Origin: an uncultured Sphingobacteriaceae bacterium
Lineage (GTDB): Bacteria; Bacteroidota; Bacteroidia; Sphingobacteriales; Sphingobacteriaceae
Direction: 5' to 3'
DNA length: 27,299 bases
NCBI GenBank assembly: GCA_946480915.1
Contig: CAMLLO010000051.1
Coordinates: 1-27,299, forward strand
In this document: positions 8,511 through 16,868 of the stretch, piece after piece
Layout of the letters: each line of letters begins with the position of its first letter
How positions within the stretch are numbered: the first letter of the stretch is position 1
Translations under genes and position numbers: made by a program
The notes under the pieces: model-generated
The model's input: the letters and a program-made list of their open reading frames with translations, nothing else
Databases searched by the model: none
Told to the model about the DNA's origin: nothing

Positions 8511-8550
8511 TTTAAATTTAGACATCGTTTTTCGATAAATATATAAGAAC

Positions 8551-8973
8551 ATGTTACAGCCAAAAAGAACGAAGTTCAGGAAGATGCAAAAAGGCAAAAT
8601 GAAAGGTCTGGCCACTCGTGGTGCAGAGCTTGCATTTGGTTCTTTTGGAATAAAATCATTAGAACCGGCTTGGATCACCAGTCGTCAGATTGAAGCAGCT
8701 CGTATTGCGGTTACCCGTTTTATGAAACGTGAAGGTCAGGTATGGATCCGTATATTCCCTGATAAACCTGTTACCAAAAAGCCTGCGGAAGTACGTATGG
8801 GTAAAGGTAAAGGTGCTCCAGAATACTGGGTTGCAGTTGTACGCCCAGGTAGAATGATATTTGAAGCTGAAGGTGTGCCTTTGGAAGTTGCCAAAGAAGC
8901 ATTACGTTTAGCCGCTCAGAAATTACCCGTTCAAACTAAATTCGTCTTACGTAGAGATTACGTAGAGGCATAA
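8551..8973 (+). CDS. rplP: 50S ribosomal protein L16 (uL16)
   Basis: L16 helps place the A-site tRNA on the large subunit. The 140-residue protein has the family start [19 protein letters not shown], then RVTRF-like [29 protein letters not shown] and [18 protein letters not shown] (about 80-98), which contains the Arg hydroxylated in some proteobacteria. It is preceded by an AT-rich 40-base gap after the rpsC repeat tail and followed by an 83-base hairpin spacer. Confidence 0.97.
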   Translation: MLQPKRTKFRKMQKGKMKGLATRGAELAFGSFGIKSLEPAWITSRQIEAARIAVTRFMKREGQVWIRIFPDKPVTKKPAEVRMGKGKGAPEYWVAVVRPGRMIFEAEGVPLEVAKEALRLAAQKLPVQTKFVLRRDYVEA

Positions 8974-8991
8974 ATTAGTTGTAAGTTATAA

Positions 8992-9039
8992 GTTGAACGT
9001 TGTAAGTTAAATTGCATCATACAACTTACAACCTTCAAC
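8992..9039. other. Intergenic hairpin between rplP and rpmC
   Basis: A 17-base arm at 8992-9008 and its reverse complement at 9023-9039 match at 16 of 17 positions, with a 14-base loop. A further copy of GTTGTAAGTT lies just upstream (8979-8988). No T-run follows. It is likely a small dispersed palindrome or an RNA processing site rather than a terminator. Confidence 0.65.
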
Positions 9040-9056
9040 ACAAAACTAAATTAAAG

Positions 9057-9266
9057 ATGAAAAACTCAGAAATTTTAGAGCTATCTACTGAAGAGATCGT
9101 TGCGAGAATTAATGAAGAACGAGCGAACCTTACAAAATTAAGATTCGCACACACGGTATCTGCTATTGAAAATCCGACAAGGATCAACAAAGTGAGAAAA
9201 GATATCGCTCGTTTAAACACAGAATTGACTAGCCGCAAGGTGCAGTCCGCTTCTGAAACAAAATAA
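9057..9266 (+). CDS. rpmC: 50S ribosomal protein L29 (uL29)
   Basis: L29 is a two-helix protein near the tunnel exit beside L23. The start at 9057 ([14 protein letters not shown]) gives 69 residues, matching the family. A longer frame from 9012 would begin inside the hairpin spacer with a non-conserved TTG codon and is rejected. The conserved [30 protein letters not shown] segment fills residues 21-50. The gene lies 13 bases before rpsQ. Confidence 0.95.
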   Translation: MKNSEILELSTEEIVARINEERANLTKLRFAHTVSAIENPTRINKVRKDIARLNTELTSRKVQSASETK

Positions 9267-9279
9267 TTTTAGAGTCCAA

Positions 9280-9534
9280 ATGGAAAGAAAATTAAGAAAA
9301 ACACGTATCGGGCTTGTGGTTAGCAACAAGATGGAGAAATCTGTCGTGGTAGCTGTAGAAAGAAAAGTAAAGCACCCGATTTATGGTAAGTTCGTAAAAA
9401 AGACTACCAAATTTATGGCTCATGACGAAACTAACACTTGCGGTATCGGTGATACAGTGTTAATTATGGAGACTCGTCCGCTGAGTAAGACTAAAAACTG
9501 GAGATTAGTTGAAATTTTAGAAAGGGCTAAGTAA
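9280..9534 (+). CDS. rpsQ: 30S ribosomal protein S17 (uS17)
   Basis: S17 is an early 16S rRNA binder with an OB fold. The 84-residue product opens with [24 protein letters not shown], then shows [20 protein letters not shown] and [23 protein letters not shown]. All parts of the family are present. It starts 13 bases after rpmC and ends one base before rplN. Confidence 0.97.
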   Translation: MERKLRKTRIGLVVSNKMEKSVVVAVERKVKHPIYGKFVKKTTKFMAHDETNTCGIGDTVLIMETRPLSKTKNWRLVEILERAK

Positions 9535-9535
9535 C

Positions 9536-9904
9536 ATGGTACAACAGGAATCAAGACTGAATGTTGCTGACAACAGCGGAGCTAAAGAAGTTTTAGTTAT
9601 CCGTGTTCTGGGCGGTACCGGTAAGCGTTATGCTTCTGTAGGTGACAAAATTGTTGTTACTGTAAAGAGTGCGCTTCCATCTGGTAACGTTAAGAAAGGA
9701 ACTGTTTCAAAAGCAGTTGTTGTTAGAACTAAGAAAGAAGTAAGACGTAAAGACGGTTCTTACATCCGCTTCGACGATAACGCAGCAGTATTATTAAATG
9801 CTCAGGACGAGCCACGTGGAACACGTATTTTCGGCCCTGTAGCAAGAGAGCTGCGTGAGAAACAATTCATGAAAATTGTATCATTAGCACCGGAGGTACT
9901 ATAA
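9536..9904 (+). CDS. rplN: 50S ribosomal protein L14 (uL14)
   Basis: L14 sits at the subunit interface, forming bridges to 16S rRNA and binding the silencing factor RsfS. The 122-residue protein is standard: [19 protein letters not shown] at the start, [15 protein letters not shown], the [22 protein letters not shown] block and [28 protein letters not shown] at the end. It is separated by one base from both neighbours' coding sequences. Confidence 0.98.
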   Translation: MVQQESRLNVADNSGAKEVLVIRVLGGTGKRYASVGDKIVVTVKSALPSGNVKKGTVSKAVVVRTKKEVRRKDGSYIRFDDNAAVLLNAQDEPRGTRIFGPVARELREKQFMKIVSLAPEVL

Positions 9905-9905
9905 A

Positions 9906-10250
9906 ATGCAAAAGAAATTAAATATAATACCTAAACTTAAAATCCGTAAAGGAGATTTAGTTCAGGTAATGGCCGGAGATTCAAAGGGAAAACAAGGCAA
10001 GATTACAGAAGTAATTCTTAAAACAAACAGGGCGATTGTTGAAGGTGCTAATATGGTGTCTAAACATACTAAACCAAGTGCAACTAACCCTAACGGTGGT
10101 ATCGTTAAGATGGAAGCTGCAATTCACGTATCTAACCTGATGGTTATTGATGCTAAAACTGGTAAGCCAAGCCGTGTTGGAAAGAAGAAAAATGCTGAAG
10201 GAAAATCGGTTCGTATAACCAAAAAATCTGGAGAGGAAATTAAGTTATGA
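9906..10250 (+). CDS. rplX: 50S ribosomal protein L24 (uL24)
   Basis: L24 initiates 50S assembly and sits near the tunnel exit. The 114-residue product contains the KOW motif ([20 protein letters not shown], about residues 13-32) and the [14 protein letters not shown] and [17 protein letters not shown] segments. Its stop overlaps the rplE start by four bases (ATGA), implying coupled translation. Confidence 0.97.
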   Translation: MQKKLNIIPKLKIRKGDLVQVMAGDSKGKQGKITEVILKTNRAIVEGANMVSKHTKPSATNPNGGIVKMEAAIHVSNLMVIDAKTGKPSRVGKKKNAEGKSVRITKKSGEEIKL

Positions 10251-10813
10251 CATACGTACCTAGATTAAAATCTAAATATAAAGAAGATATCCGCACTGCG
10301 CTGAAAGATAAATTTCAGTACAAAAGTGTAATGCAGGTTCCTAAGTTGCAAAAAATTGCGATCAACCAGGGTGTTGGTGCAGCAACTACAGATAAAAAGT
10401 TAATTGAGGTTGCTATCAACGAGCTAACTACCATTACTGGTCAGCAAGCAGTTGCTTCAAAATCAAAGAAAGATATTTCAAACTTTAAATTACGTAAAGG
10501 AATGCCGGTAGGTGTACGTGTAACATTACGCGATACTCAAATGTATGAGTTCCTTGATCGTTTAATATCTGTTGCTTTACCACGTATCCGTGATTTCAAA
10601 GGAATTAATGATAAAGGTTTCGACGGACGCGGAAATTATACTTTAGGTATAACTGAGCAAATCATATTCCCAGAGATCAATATTGACAAGATCAATAAGA
10701 TCATGGGTATGGACATTACATTTGTAACTTCTGCTGATAACGATGTTGAAGCACTTGAGTTACTTAAACAATTTGGTTTACCATTTAAAAATCAAGCAGT
10801 AAACAATGGCTAA
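10247..10813 (+). CDS. rplE: 50S ribosomal protein L5 (uL5)
   Basis: L5 binds 5S rRNA and contacts the P-site tRNA and S13. The 188-residue product carries [13 protein letters not shown] at the start, the [12 protein letters not shown] and [30 protein letters not shown] stretch (about 60-90), and [17 protein letters not shown] with the [16 protein letters not shown] block. It overlaps rplX by 4 bases and rpsN by 8, so the three genes are tightly coupled. Confidence 0.97.
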   Translation: MTYVPRLKSKYKEDIRTALKDKFQYKSVMQVPKLQKIAINQGVGAATTDKKLIEVAINELTTITGQQAVASKSKKDISNFKLRKGMPVGVRVTLRDTQMYEFLDRLISVALPRIRDFKGINDKGFDGRGNYTLGITEQIIFPEINIDKINKIMGMDITFVTSADNDVEALELLKQFGLPFKNQAVNNG

Positions 10814-11075
10814 GGAAGGTGTAAAAGCACGCGAAGTTAAACGTGCGAAATTAGTTGCCAAATACGCAGACAAGAGAGCGGCTTTAAAAGCTGAAGGTGA
10901 TTTCGTCGGATTAGACAAATTACCAAAAAACTCTTCACCTGTCCGTTTGCACAATCGTTGTAAACTAACAGGCCGTCCACGTGGATATATGCGCCAGTTT
11001 GGTATTTCACGCGTAACATTCCGTGAAATGGCTCTTGCTGGTAAGATCCCGGGAGTTAAGAAAGCTAGCTGGTAA
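10806..11075 (+). CDS. rpsN: 30S ribosomal protein S14 (uS14), long zinc-free form
   Basis: S14 joins the 30S head near S3 and S10. At 89 residues with a single Cys (in [19 protein letters not shown], about 56-74) it is the long form that lacks the CxxC zinc ribbon. It ends with the conserved [15 protein letters not shown]. The start codon lies inside the last 8 bases of rplE. After its stop, a 145-base spacer with a perfect hairpin precedes rpsH. Confidence 0.96.
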   Translation: MAKEGVKAREVKRAKLVAKYADKRAALKAEGDFVGLDKLPKNSSPVRLHNRCKLTGRPRGYMRQFGISRVTFREMALAGKIPGVKKASW

Positions 11076-11093
11076 GCTGATAAGAAATAAAGT

Positions 11094-11146
11094 CAAAAGT
11101 AAAAATTCAAAAATAGGCGTTAAATCCTTTTGAATTTTTACTTTTG
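11094..11146. other. Perfect 19-bp hairpin between rpsN and rpsH
   Basis: The left arm at 11094-11112 and right arm at 11128-11146 are exact reverse complements (19 bp, AT-rich, built around AAAAGTAAAAATTC) with a 15-base loop. A second copy of TTTTGAATTTTTA follows at about 11150-11162. A GC-rich mini-palindrome (TCCGCC-GGTT-GGTGGA, about 11175-11190) follows it. The unit resembles a small mobile palindrome inserted in an operon spacer; it lacks the GC-rich stem of a typical terminator. Confidence 0.7.
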
Positions 11147-11220
11147 CGTTTTGAATTTTTAAACCGATAGAAGGTCGTCCGCCGGTTGGTGGAAGGAAAC
11201 CGCTATCATAATCAATAATA

Positions 11221-11619
11221 ATGAATACAGATCCAATAGCAGATTATCTTACGAGAGTAAGGAATGCCATTAAGGCCAACCACAGGGTTGTAGAAATTCC
11301 TGCATCAAACCTCAAAAAGGAAATGACAAAAGTACTTTTTGATAAAGGTTACATCGCAAACTATAAGTTTGACGATAATATTGTACAAGGCACAATCAAA
11401 ATCGCTTTGAAATATCATCCGATTACTAAAGTATCTGCTATTCGCACGCTTTTACGTGTGAGTAAGCCAGGTTTGAGAAAGTATGCAGGCGTTGAAAAAA
11501 TGCCACGAGTATTAAACGGTTTAGGGATTGCTATCGTTTCTACCTCCAGAGGAGTTATGACAGATAAAGAGGCCCGCAACTTGAATATCGGTGGTGAAGT
11601 TTTATGTTACGTTTATTAA
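11221..11619 (+). CDS. rpsH: 30S ribosomal protein S8 (uS8)
   Basis: S8 is a primary 16S rRNA binder in the platform, and in E. coli it represses the spc operon. The 132-residue product starts MNTDPIADYLTRVRNA. It contains KVSAIRTLLRVSKPGLRKYAGVEKMPRVLNGLGIAIVSTSRGVMTDKEAR, the conserved C-terminal RNA-binding block with STSRG. The 145-base spacer upstream could carry a control element, but I see only the palindromes. Confidence 0.97.
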   Translation: MNTDPIADYLTRVRNAIKANHRVVEIPASNLKKEMTKVLFDKGYIANYKFDDNIVQGTIKIALKYHPITKVSAIRTLLRVSKPGLRKYAGVEKMPRVLNGLGIAIVSTSRGVMTDKEARNLNIGGEVLCYVY

Positions 11620-11636
11620 TCAAAGGAGATTAAACG

Positions 11637-12194
11637 ATGTCAAGAATAGGAAAAGCCCCAATCGCCATCCCAAGTGGAGTTACCGTTTCAGTTTCTTCTG
11701 ATAATGTAGTAACCATCAAAGGAGCAAAAGGAGAGTTAACCCAGAAGGTTGATTCAGATATTACAATTTCTCAGGAAGATGGACAAATACTTGTTCAGCG
11801 CCCTTCTGAGCAAAAACGTCATAAAGCATTACATGGTTTATACCGCTCACTTTTAAACAACATGGTTAAAGGTGTTACTGAAGGATATAAATTAGAGCAA
11901 GAATTAGTTGGTGTAGGTTACCGTGCTACAAACACTGGTAATACTTTGGACCTTGTATTAGGTTATTCTCACCATTATGTATTTGAGTTACCGAAAGAAA
12001 TCAAAGTAGCTACAACTGCAGAAAAAGGAAAGAATCCAACAATTATATTAGAGAGTATCGACAAACAATTATTAGGACAAGTAGCTGCAAAGATCCGTTC
12101 GCTACGCGCTCCTGAGCCTTACAAAGGTAAAGGTATCAAGTTTGTAGGTGAAGAGTTAAGAAGAAAAGCAGGTAAATCTGCAGCTAAAAAATAA
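11637..12194 (+). CDS. rplF: 50S ribosomal protein L6 (uL6)
   Basis: L6 sits near the GTPase-associated region of the 50S. The 185-residue protein opens [15 protein letters not shown] and shows the two-fold repeat of the family, with [35 protein letters not shown] in the first half and the signature [29 protein letters not shown] at the C-terminus. An AAAGGAG-like site precedes the start. rplR follows after 5 bases. Confidence 0.97.
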   Translation: MSRIGKAPIAIPSGVTVSVSSDNVVTIKGAKGELTQKVDSDITISQEDGQILVQRPSEQKRHKALHGLYRSLLNNMVKGVTEGYKLEQELVGVGYRATNTGNTLDLVLGYSHHYVFELPKEIKVATTAEKGKNPTIILESIDKQLLGQVAAKIRSLRAPEPYKGKGIKFVGEELRRKAGKSAAKK

Positions 12195-12199
12195 TAATC

Positions 12200-12553
12200 A
12201 TGGCAGGAATTAAATTATCTCGCAGAGAGCGAATTAAACAAGGCATCAGAAAAAGATTGTCTGGTTCTGCTGAGCGTCCACGTTTGTCAGTATACAGAAG
12301 CAATAAAGGCATTTACGCACAGATTATTGATGATATTTCTGGTAAAACACTAGTTTCAGCATCATCTTCTTCTAAAGATTTCTCTGGAAGCGGTGCTAAA
12401 ATAGAGCAATCAAAAGCAGTAGGTAAATTGGTTGCAGAGAAAGCAGTTGCGGCAGGAATCACTCAAGTGGTATTTGATAGAAATGGTTATTTATACCATG
12501 GACGTGTAAAATCACTTGCTGAAGGTGCACGTGAAGGTGGTTTACAATTTTAA
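12200..12553 (+). CDS. rplR: 50S ribosomal protein L18 (uL18)
   Basis: L18 carries 5S rRNA into the 50S together with L5. The 117-residue protein has a basic N-terminal tail ([20 protein letters not shown]), [20 protein letters not shown] (about 26-45) and the end [28 protein letters not shown]. This is standard length and order; rpsE begins 12 bases later. Confidence 0.97.
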   Translation: MAGIKLSRRERIKQGIRKRLSGSAERPRLSVYRSNKGIYAQIIDDISGKTLVSASSSSKDFSGSGAKIEQSKAVGKLVAEKAVAAGITQVVFDRNGYLYHGRVKSLAEGAREGGLQF

Positions 12554-12565
12554 TCAGAAACGGAA

Positions 12566-13084
12566 ATGTCAACAATAAATATAAAAAGAGTAAAATCAAG
12601 CGAAATCGAATTAAAAGATCGCTTAGTAAGTATCCAGCGTGTAGCTAAAGTTACTAAAGGTGGTCGTACTTTCAGTTTCTCTGCAATCGTTGTGGTTGGT
12701 GATGAAAATGGAGTAGTAGGTTACGGTCTTGGTAAAGCAAAAGAGGTTACTGAGGCAATTGCTAAGGGTATCGATGATGCTAAGAAAAATCTGGTAAAAG
12801 TTCCTATCATAAACGGGACAGTACCTCACGAACAATACGGTAAGTTTTCAGGCGGTTTCGTTTTCATAAAACCAGCATCAACAGGTACAGGTGTTATCGC
12901 CGGTGGTGCGATGCGTGCAGTTTTAGAGAGTGCCGGTGTACATAATGTATTGGCAAAATCAAAAGGTTCATCTAACCCTCACAACGTAGTTAAAGCAACT
13001 ATTTCAGCATTATCACAAATGCGTGATGCTTATACAGTAGCTCAACATCGTGGTGTGGAACTTTCAAAAGTTTTTAACGGATAA
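12566..13084 (+). CDS. rpsE: 30S ribosomal protein S5 (uS5)
   Basis: S5 lies at the mRNA entry site and affects decoding fidelity. The 172-residue protein has the double-stranded-RNA-binding-like N-terminal domain with [37 protein letters not shown] (about 26-62) and the C-terminal [39 protein letters not shown] block (about 109-147). rpmD follows 5 bases later. Confidence 0.98.
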   Translation: MSTINIKRVKSSEIELKDRLVSIQRVAKVTKGGRTFSFSAIVVVGDENGVVGYGLGKAKEVTEAIAKGIDDAKKNLVKVPIINGTVPHEQYGKFSGGFVFIKPASTGTGVIAGGAMRAVLESAGVHNVLAKSKGSSNPHNVVKATISALSQMRDAYTVAQHRGVELSKVFNG

Positions 13085-13089
13085 TTATC

Positions 13090-13269
13090 ATGGCGAAGAT
13101 CAAAATAACACAGATAAAAAGCGTTATCGACAGAAGCGAACGTCAGAAAAGAACTATGCAGGCTCTAGGTTTGAAGAAATTAAACCAGGCTGTTGAAGTT
13201 GAAGCTACCCCCGCTATAATCGGGATGGTAAGAAAAGTGAATCATTTAGTAGCAGTAGAAAGTATCTAA
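13090..13269 (+). CDS. rpmD: 50S ribosomal protein L30 (uL30)
   Basis: This 59-residue gene fits exactly between rpsE and rplO. Translating from the ATG at 13090 gives MAKIKITQIKSVIDRSERQK, then an ALGLKKLNQAVEVEATPAI stretch and an end with GMVRKVNHLVAVESI. These are the L30 hallmarks (ITQIKS, GLKKLN, VNHLV). L30 is a small peripheral 50S protein. It starts 5 bases after rpsE, and rplO starts 2 bases after its stop. Confidence 0.97.
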   Translation: MAKIKITQIKSVIDRSERQKRTMQALGLKKLNQAVEVEATPAIIGMVRKVNHLVAVESI

Positions 13270-13271
13270 TC

Positions 13272-13718
13272 ATGAACTTAAGTAATTTAAAACCTGCAGA
13301 AGGTTCTACAAAAAATAGAAAACGTATCGGTAGAGGTACCGGTTCTGGCCGTGGTGGTACATCAACCCGCGGACACAAAGGAGCTGGATCACGTTCTGGT
13401 ACATCGTCGAAAGTTGGTTTTGAAGGTGGTCAAATGCCTTTACAACGCCGCGTACCTAAGGTTGGTTTCAAAAACATTAACCGTATAGAATATGTTGGGA
13501 TTAACCTTGACGTATTACAAGCTTTAGCTGAGAAATTTAGTTTAACAACTATTGACTTTGCTTCATTAAAGGAACACGGATTAATTTCAAAAAACGACCT
13601 TGTTAAGATTCTTGGCAGAGGTGAGTTGAAAACGAAGTTAGATGTTTCTGCTCATGCTTTCACAGCTACGGCTCAAAAGGCAATTGAAGCAGCTGGTGGT
13701 GCAATTGTTAAATTATAA
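13272..13718 (+). CDS. rplO: 50S ribosomal protein L15 (uL15)
   Basis: L15 is a late-assembling 50S protein with a long basic N-terminal extension. The 148-residue product starts MNLSNLKPAEGSTKNRKRIGRGTGSGRGGTSTRGHKGAGSRSG, the expected Gly/Arg-rich arm, followed by GFEGGQMPLQRRVPKVGFKN and a C-terminal domain ending KAIEAAGGAIVKL. secY begins 3 bases after its stop. Confidence 0.97.
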   Translation: MNLSNLKPAEGSTKNRKRIGRGTGSGRGGTSTRGHKGAGSRSGTSSKVGFEGGQMPLQRRVPKVGFKNINRIEYVGINLDVLQALAEKFSLTTIDFASLKEHGLISKNDLVKILGRGELKTKLDVSAHAFTATAQKAIEAAGGAIVKL

Positions 13719-13721
13719 TTA

Positions 13722-15044
13722 ATGAAGAAGCTGTTCACTACACTTTCCAATATCTGGAAAATAGATGATTTAAGAGTGCGTATTTTAAACACACTCTTAT
13801 TTCTTTTAATTTATCGTATAGGCTCATTTATCGTTCTGCCGGGTGTTAATCCGCTTGCACTTGGGACCCAGGGAAAAGAAGGGATTCTTGGGTTATTAAA
13901 TATGTTTGCAGGTGGTTCATTCTCGCGCGCATCGATTTTTGCGTTAGGTGTAATGCCTTACATTTCTGCATCTATTGTAATTCAGTTGTTAGGAATTGCT
14001 GTTCCATATTTCCAGAAGATGCAAAAGGAGGGTGAAAGCGGACGCAAGAAGATTACTCAGATCACCAGGTATCTTACTGTAGCGATTACTTTATTGCAGT
14101 CGGTAGGTTACGTGCGTACTCAAATACCGGCAGAAGCTAAGATGATGGCAGAGCCCTTGTTTTCAATTGCCTGTATGTTTATCCTAACTGCAGGTACTCT
14201 GTTTGTTATGTGGTTGGGAGAGAAGATTACCGACAAGGGGATTGGAAATGGTATTTCATTAATTATCATGGTTGGTATTATCGCCCAGCTTCCTGGTAGT
14301 TTGGTTACAGAACTTCAATCAAGAATGGCCGGACAAGGAGGTATCATTCCTTTTATTGTAGAGATAGTTGCTCTGTTTTTTGTGATAATTTTCACCATCC
14401 TTATTGTTCAGGGTGTTAGAAGAGTTCCGGTTCAATACGCTAAGAAAATAGTTGGAAGTAAGCAATATGGAGGTGTACGTCAATATATACCTCTGAAAGT
14501 AAATGCAGCCGGAGTTATGCCTATTATATTTGCGCAGGCAATAATGTTTGTGCCTGCAGGTATAGGTGGTTTTTTCCCGTCCTTACAAGGTGATTTTCTT
14601 GCTTCTTTAAGTAATTACACCTCACTGGCATATAATCTTACTTTTGCATTTCTTATTATTGCCTTCACCTTCTTTTATACAGCGATAACTGTTAATCCGG
14701 TTCAAATGTCTGATGATATGAAGAAGAATGGCGGCTTTATTCCGGGTGTGAAGCCAGGTAGAACTACGGGCGATTATATCGATTCTGTTATTTCTAAAAT
14801 AACTTTACCGGGATCAATATTTCTTGCAATTATTGCAATTCTCCCCTCATTAGCGATTATTTTAGGTGTTAACAGCCAATTCGCACATTTCTTTGGAGGA
14901 ACTTCTTTACTGATTTTAGTAGGTGTAGTACTGGATACTCTGCAACAGATTGAAAGTCATTTATTAATGCGTCACTACGATGGATTAATGAAAACCGGAC
15001 GCTTGAAAGGTCGTGCAGCTGTTGCTTCGGGTTCAGTAATATAG
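13722..15044 (+). CDS. secY: Preprotein translocase channel subunit SecY
   Basis: SecY is the channel of the Sec translocon in the cytoplasmic membrane. The 440-residue protein shows about ten hydrophobic segments; the first is about residues 21-41 (LNTLLFLLIYRIGSFIVLPG). Marker motifs are GGSFSRASIFALGVMPYISASI (about 64-85, plug and TM2), the LGEKITDKGIGNGISLIIM stretch after TM4, and the large cytoplasmic loop GVRRVPVQYAKK (about 230-242). A second cytoplasmic loop carries NPVQMSDDMKKNGGFIPGVKPG, and the end has HYDGLMKTGRLKGR. As is usual in this operon, no adk gene lies between secY and map. Confidence 0.98.
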   Translation: MKKLFTTLSNIWKIDDLRVRILNTLLFLLIYRIGSFIVLPGVNPLALGTQGKEGILGLLNMFAGGSFSRASIFALGVMPYISASIVIQLLGIAVPYFQKMQKEGESGRKKITQITRYLTVAITLLQSVGYVRTQIPAEAKMMAEPLFSIACMFILTAGTLFVMWLGEKITDKGIGNGISLIIMVGIIAQLPGSLVTELQSRMAGQGGIIPFIVEIVALFFVIIFTILIVQGVRRVPVQYAKKIVGSKQYGGVRQYIPLKVNAAGVMPIIFAQAIMFVPAGIGGFFPSLQGDFLASLSNYTSLAYNLTFAFLIIAFTFFYTAITVNPVQMSDDMKKNGGFIPGVKPGRTTGDYIDSVISKITLPGSIFLAIIAILPSLAIILGVNSQFAHFFGGTSLLILVGVVLDTLQQIESHLLMRHYDGLMKTGRLKGRAAVASGSVI

Positions 15045-15052
15045 AAGTCTTT

Positions 15053-15838
15053 ATGCCAAAAGTGTATTATAAAACGGATGAAGAGATTGAACTTATTAGG
15101 TTAAGTTCACAGCTAGTCTCCAAAACACTGGGCGAAGTGGCTAAAGTTATTGAGCCAGGAGTTAAGACAATAGAACTTAATAAGTTAGCCGAAACCTATA
15201 TCAGAGATAATGGTGGTATTCCTGCATTCCTAAATTATAGTGGGTTTCCATATTCTTTGTGTATTTCACCGAATGAACAGGTGGTACATGGATTTCCAGG
15301 CGATTATATACTAAAAGAGGGAGATATCATATCTGTCGACTGCGGTGTTATATTAAATAAGTTCTTTGGAGATTCTGCCTATACTTTCGAAGTTGGTGAA
15401 GTAAATGAAGAGATCAGGAAGCTGTTAAAAGTAACCAAGGAATGTCTTAATTATGGCGTTGCAAAAGCCATTGCCGGATTGCGTGTGGGGGATATTAGTT
15501 ACGCTGTTCAGGAGCATGCAGAGGAGCATGGTTACGGCGTGGTGAAGGAGTTAGTCGGGCATGGGGTAGGCTTTAAGCTACACGAAAAGCCCGAAGTTCC
15601 GAATTACGGTAAACGTGGATCCGGAATTAAACTTGAGGAAGGAATGGTACTTGCAATTGAGCCTATGATTAATATGGGACGCGCAGGGGTGAAATTTTGG
15701 AAAGATGGGTGGACTGTGAGTTCAATTGACAATAAGCCTTCTGCTCATTTTGAACATACGGTTGCCATAAGAAAGGGTAATCCCGATATTTTATCAACTT
15801 TCGATTTTATCGAAGAAGTTTTGAAACAAAAAAATTAA
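15053..15838 (+). CDS. map: Type I methionine aminopeptidase
   Basis: This cytosolic metalloenzyme removes the initiator Met from nascent proteins. The 261-residue product has all five metal ligands in order: D96 (VDCG), D107 (GDSA), H170 (GHGVG), E203 (IEPM) and E234 (EHTVAI). H79 (VVHGFP) serves as the substrate-side His. It lacks an N-terminal zinc-finger extension, as expected for bacteria. It starts 8 bases after secY. The 70-base AT-rich gap after it may hold an extra promoter for infA. Confidence 0.97.
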   Translation: MPKVYYKTDEEIELIRLSSQLVSKTLGEVAKVIEPGVKTIELNKLAETYIRDNGGIPAFLNYSGFPYSLCISPNEQVVHGFPGDYILKEGDIISVDCGVILNKFFGDSAYTFEVGEVNEEIRKLLKVTKECLNYGVAKAIAGLRVGDISYAVQEHAEEHGYGVVKELVGHGVGFKLHEKPEVPNYGKRGSGIKLEEGMVLAIEPMINMGRAGVKFWKDGWTVSSIDNKPSAHFEHTVAIRKGNPDILSTFDFIEEVLKQKN

Positions 15839-15856
15839 TATATAAAATTTTTTATT

Positions 15857-15864
15857 TAATTTTG
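15857..15864 (+). promoter_or_regulatory. Possible -7 element upstream of infA
   Basis: TAATTTTG matches TAnnTTTG, 45 bases before the infA start, in an AT-rich gap. There is no clear TTTG about 19 bp upstream, so this is a weak promoter candidate that could uncouple infA-rpmJ and the alpha operon from secY. Confidence 0.35.
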
Positions 15865-15908
15865 CAACCCCAAATGTAGGGACGTAATTAAATAGAAATC
15901 AATAAAAT

Positions 15909-16127
15909 ATGGCTAAACAAGCCTCTATTGAACAAGACGGTATTATAAAGGAAGCATTATCTAATGCCATGTTCCGTGTTGAATTAGAAAATGGACACGA
16001 AATAATTGCACATATTTCAGGTAAGATGCGAATGCATTATATCAAAATTTTACCTGGGGATAAAGTGAAATTGGAAATGTCTCCATATGATTTAACAAAA
16101 GGAAGAATAACTTATAGATATAAATAA
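15909..16127 (+). CDS. infA: Translation initiation factor IF-1
   Basis: IF-1 binds the 30S A site during initiation. The 72-residue S1/OB-fold protein is complete: [67 protein letters not shown] is the canonical core. rpmJ begins 8 bases later; the infA-rpmJ pair at the spc/alpha junction is conserved across bacteria. Confidence 0.98.
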   Translation: MAKQASIEQDGIIKEALSNAMFRVELENGHEIIAHISGKMRMHYIKILPGDKVKLEMSPYDLTKGRITYRYK

Positions 16128-16135
16128 GATACGAG

Positions 16136-16252
16136 ATGAAAGTTAGAGCATCAATAAAGAAACGTAGCGCTGATTGCAAAATAATCCGCCGTAAAGGAAA
16201 ACTTTACGTGATTAACAAGAAGAATCCAAAATATAAACAGCGTCAGGGATAA
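16136..16252 (+). CDS. rpmJ: 50S ribosomal protein L36 (bL36), zinc-free form
   Basis: This 38-residue gene lies between infA and rpsM. It reads [20 protein letters not shown], then a short [10 protein letters not shown] strand and the conserved end PKYKQRQG. The zinc-binding form has Cys at 11, 14 and 27 and His at 33 (family knowledge); here only the Cys at 14 remains, and His is replaced by Tyr, so this is the non-zinc type. Identity rests on the N-terminal and C-terminal signatures and on position. Confidence 0.95.
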   Translation: MKVRASIKKRSADCKIIRRKGKLYVINKKNPKYKQRQG

Positions 16253-16270
16253 GAAATTTTGAAGGTAAAA

Positions 16271-16314
16271 AGGACTGAATGATCGAATAAATAATCATTC
16301 GTTCATTCACTCCT
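16271..16314. other. Intergenic hairpin between rpmJ and rpsM
   Basis: Left arm 16271-16288 and the reverse complement of 16297-16314 agree at 16 of 18 positions, with an 8-base loop. GAAGG (16261-16265) and CCTTC (16312-16316) offer an alternative outer pairing. No T-run follows. It fills most of the 88-base spacer. Confidence 0.6.
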
Positions 16315-16340
16315 TCGATCATCAATTATTTAAATAAAAT

Positions 16341-16718
16341 ATGGCAAGGATAGCAGGTATTGATTTACCAAGAAACAAAAGAGGAGAAATCGGACTTACT
16401 TACATTTTCGGTATAGGACGTACTACAGCTCAGAATATTTTGACTGAAGCAGGTATTGACTGGAGTGTGAAAGTACAAGACTGGACCGATGAGCAATTAA
16501 CAGCGATCCGTACTATCATTAATGATAGAGTTAAAGTTGAAGGTGCTCTACGTTCTGAAGTTCAATTGAATATTAAACGTTTGATGGATATTGGTTGTTA
16601 CCGCGGGCTTCGTCATCGTAAAGGTTTACCTGTGCGTGGACAAAGAACTAAAAACAATACTCGTACCCGTAAAGGAAAACGTAAAACAGTTGCTAATAAG
16701 AAAAAGGCTACTAAATAA
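16341..16718 (+). CDS. rpsM: 30S ribosomal protein S13 (uS13)
   Basis: S13 lies in the 30S head, contacts P-site tRNA and forms bridges to L5. The 125-residue protein starts [30 protein letters not shown], with the helix-two-turn-helix region, then [33 protein letters not shown] (about 80-112) and a Lys-rich tail. It begins the alpha-operon section. A 150-base spacer with direct and inverted repeats follows it. Confidence 0.98.
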   Translation: MARIAGIDLPRNKRGEIGLTYIFGIGRTTAQNILTEAGIDWSVKVQDWTDEQLTAIRTIINDRVKVEGALRSEVQLNIKRLMDIGCYRGLRHRKGLPVRGQRTKNNTRTRKGKRKTVANKKKATK

Positions 16719-16727
16719 AGATAATTA

Positions 16728-16862
16728 GATGTGAGACATTAGATGTGAGATATGAGAATGTCTTGTCTAAGGTTCACGGAATAAACAGAATGATGGATTT
16801 GAGGCATCAGGATTTGTAGAGTTCGCTCTCAGATCTTACCATCTCAAATCTCAAATCTCAAA
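16728..16862. repeat. Repeat-rich spacer between rpsM and rpsK
   Basis: The left side repeats a GATGTGAGA-like unit three times (from 16728 to about 16755). The right side repeats TCTCAAA three times (about 16843-16862). The two sides are roughly reverse complementary, so the spacer can fold into a long imperfect hairpin with about 85 bases between arms. I see no gene or promoter in it. Confidence 0.55.
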
Positions 16863-16868
16863 GTAAAA

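Noticed and set aside
8268..8678. Minus-strand ORF opposite the rpsC tail and rplP
   Set aside because: Its Thr/Ala-rich sequence is the antisense image of the RGG repeat DNA.
9012..9056. Longer N-terminus for L29
   Set aside because: It begins with TTG inside the intergenic hairpin and adds residues not found in the family.
11094..11146. Intrinsic terminator between rpsN and rpsH
   Set aside because: The stem is AT-rich and no clean T-run follows; stopping here would silence the essential downstream genes.
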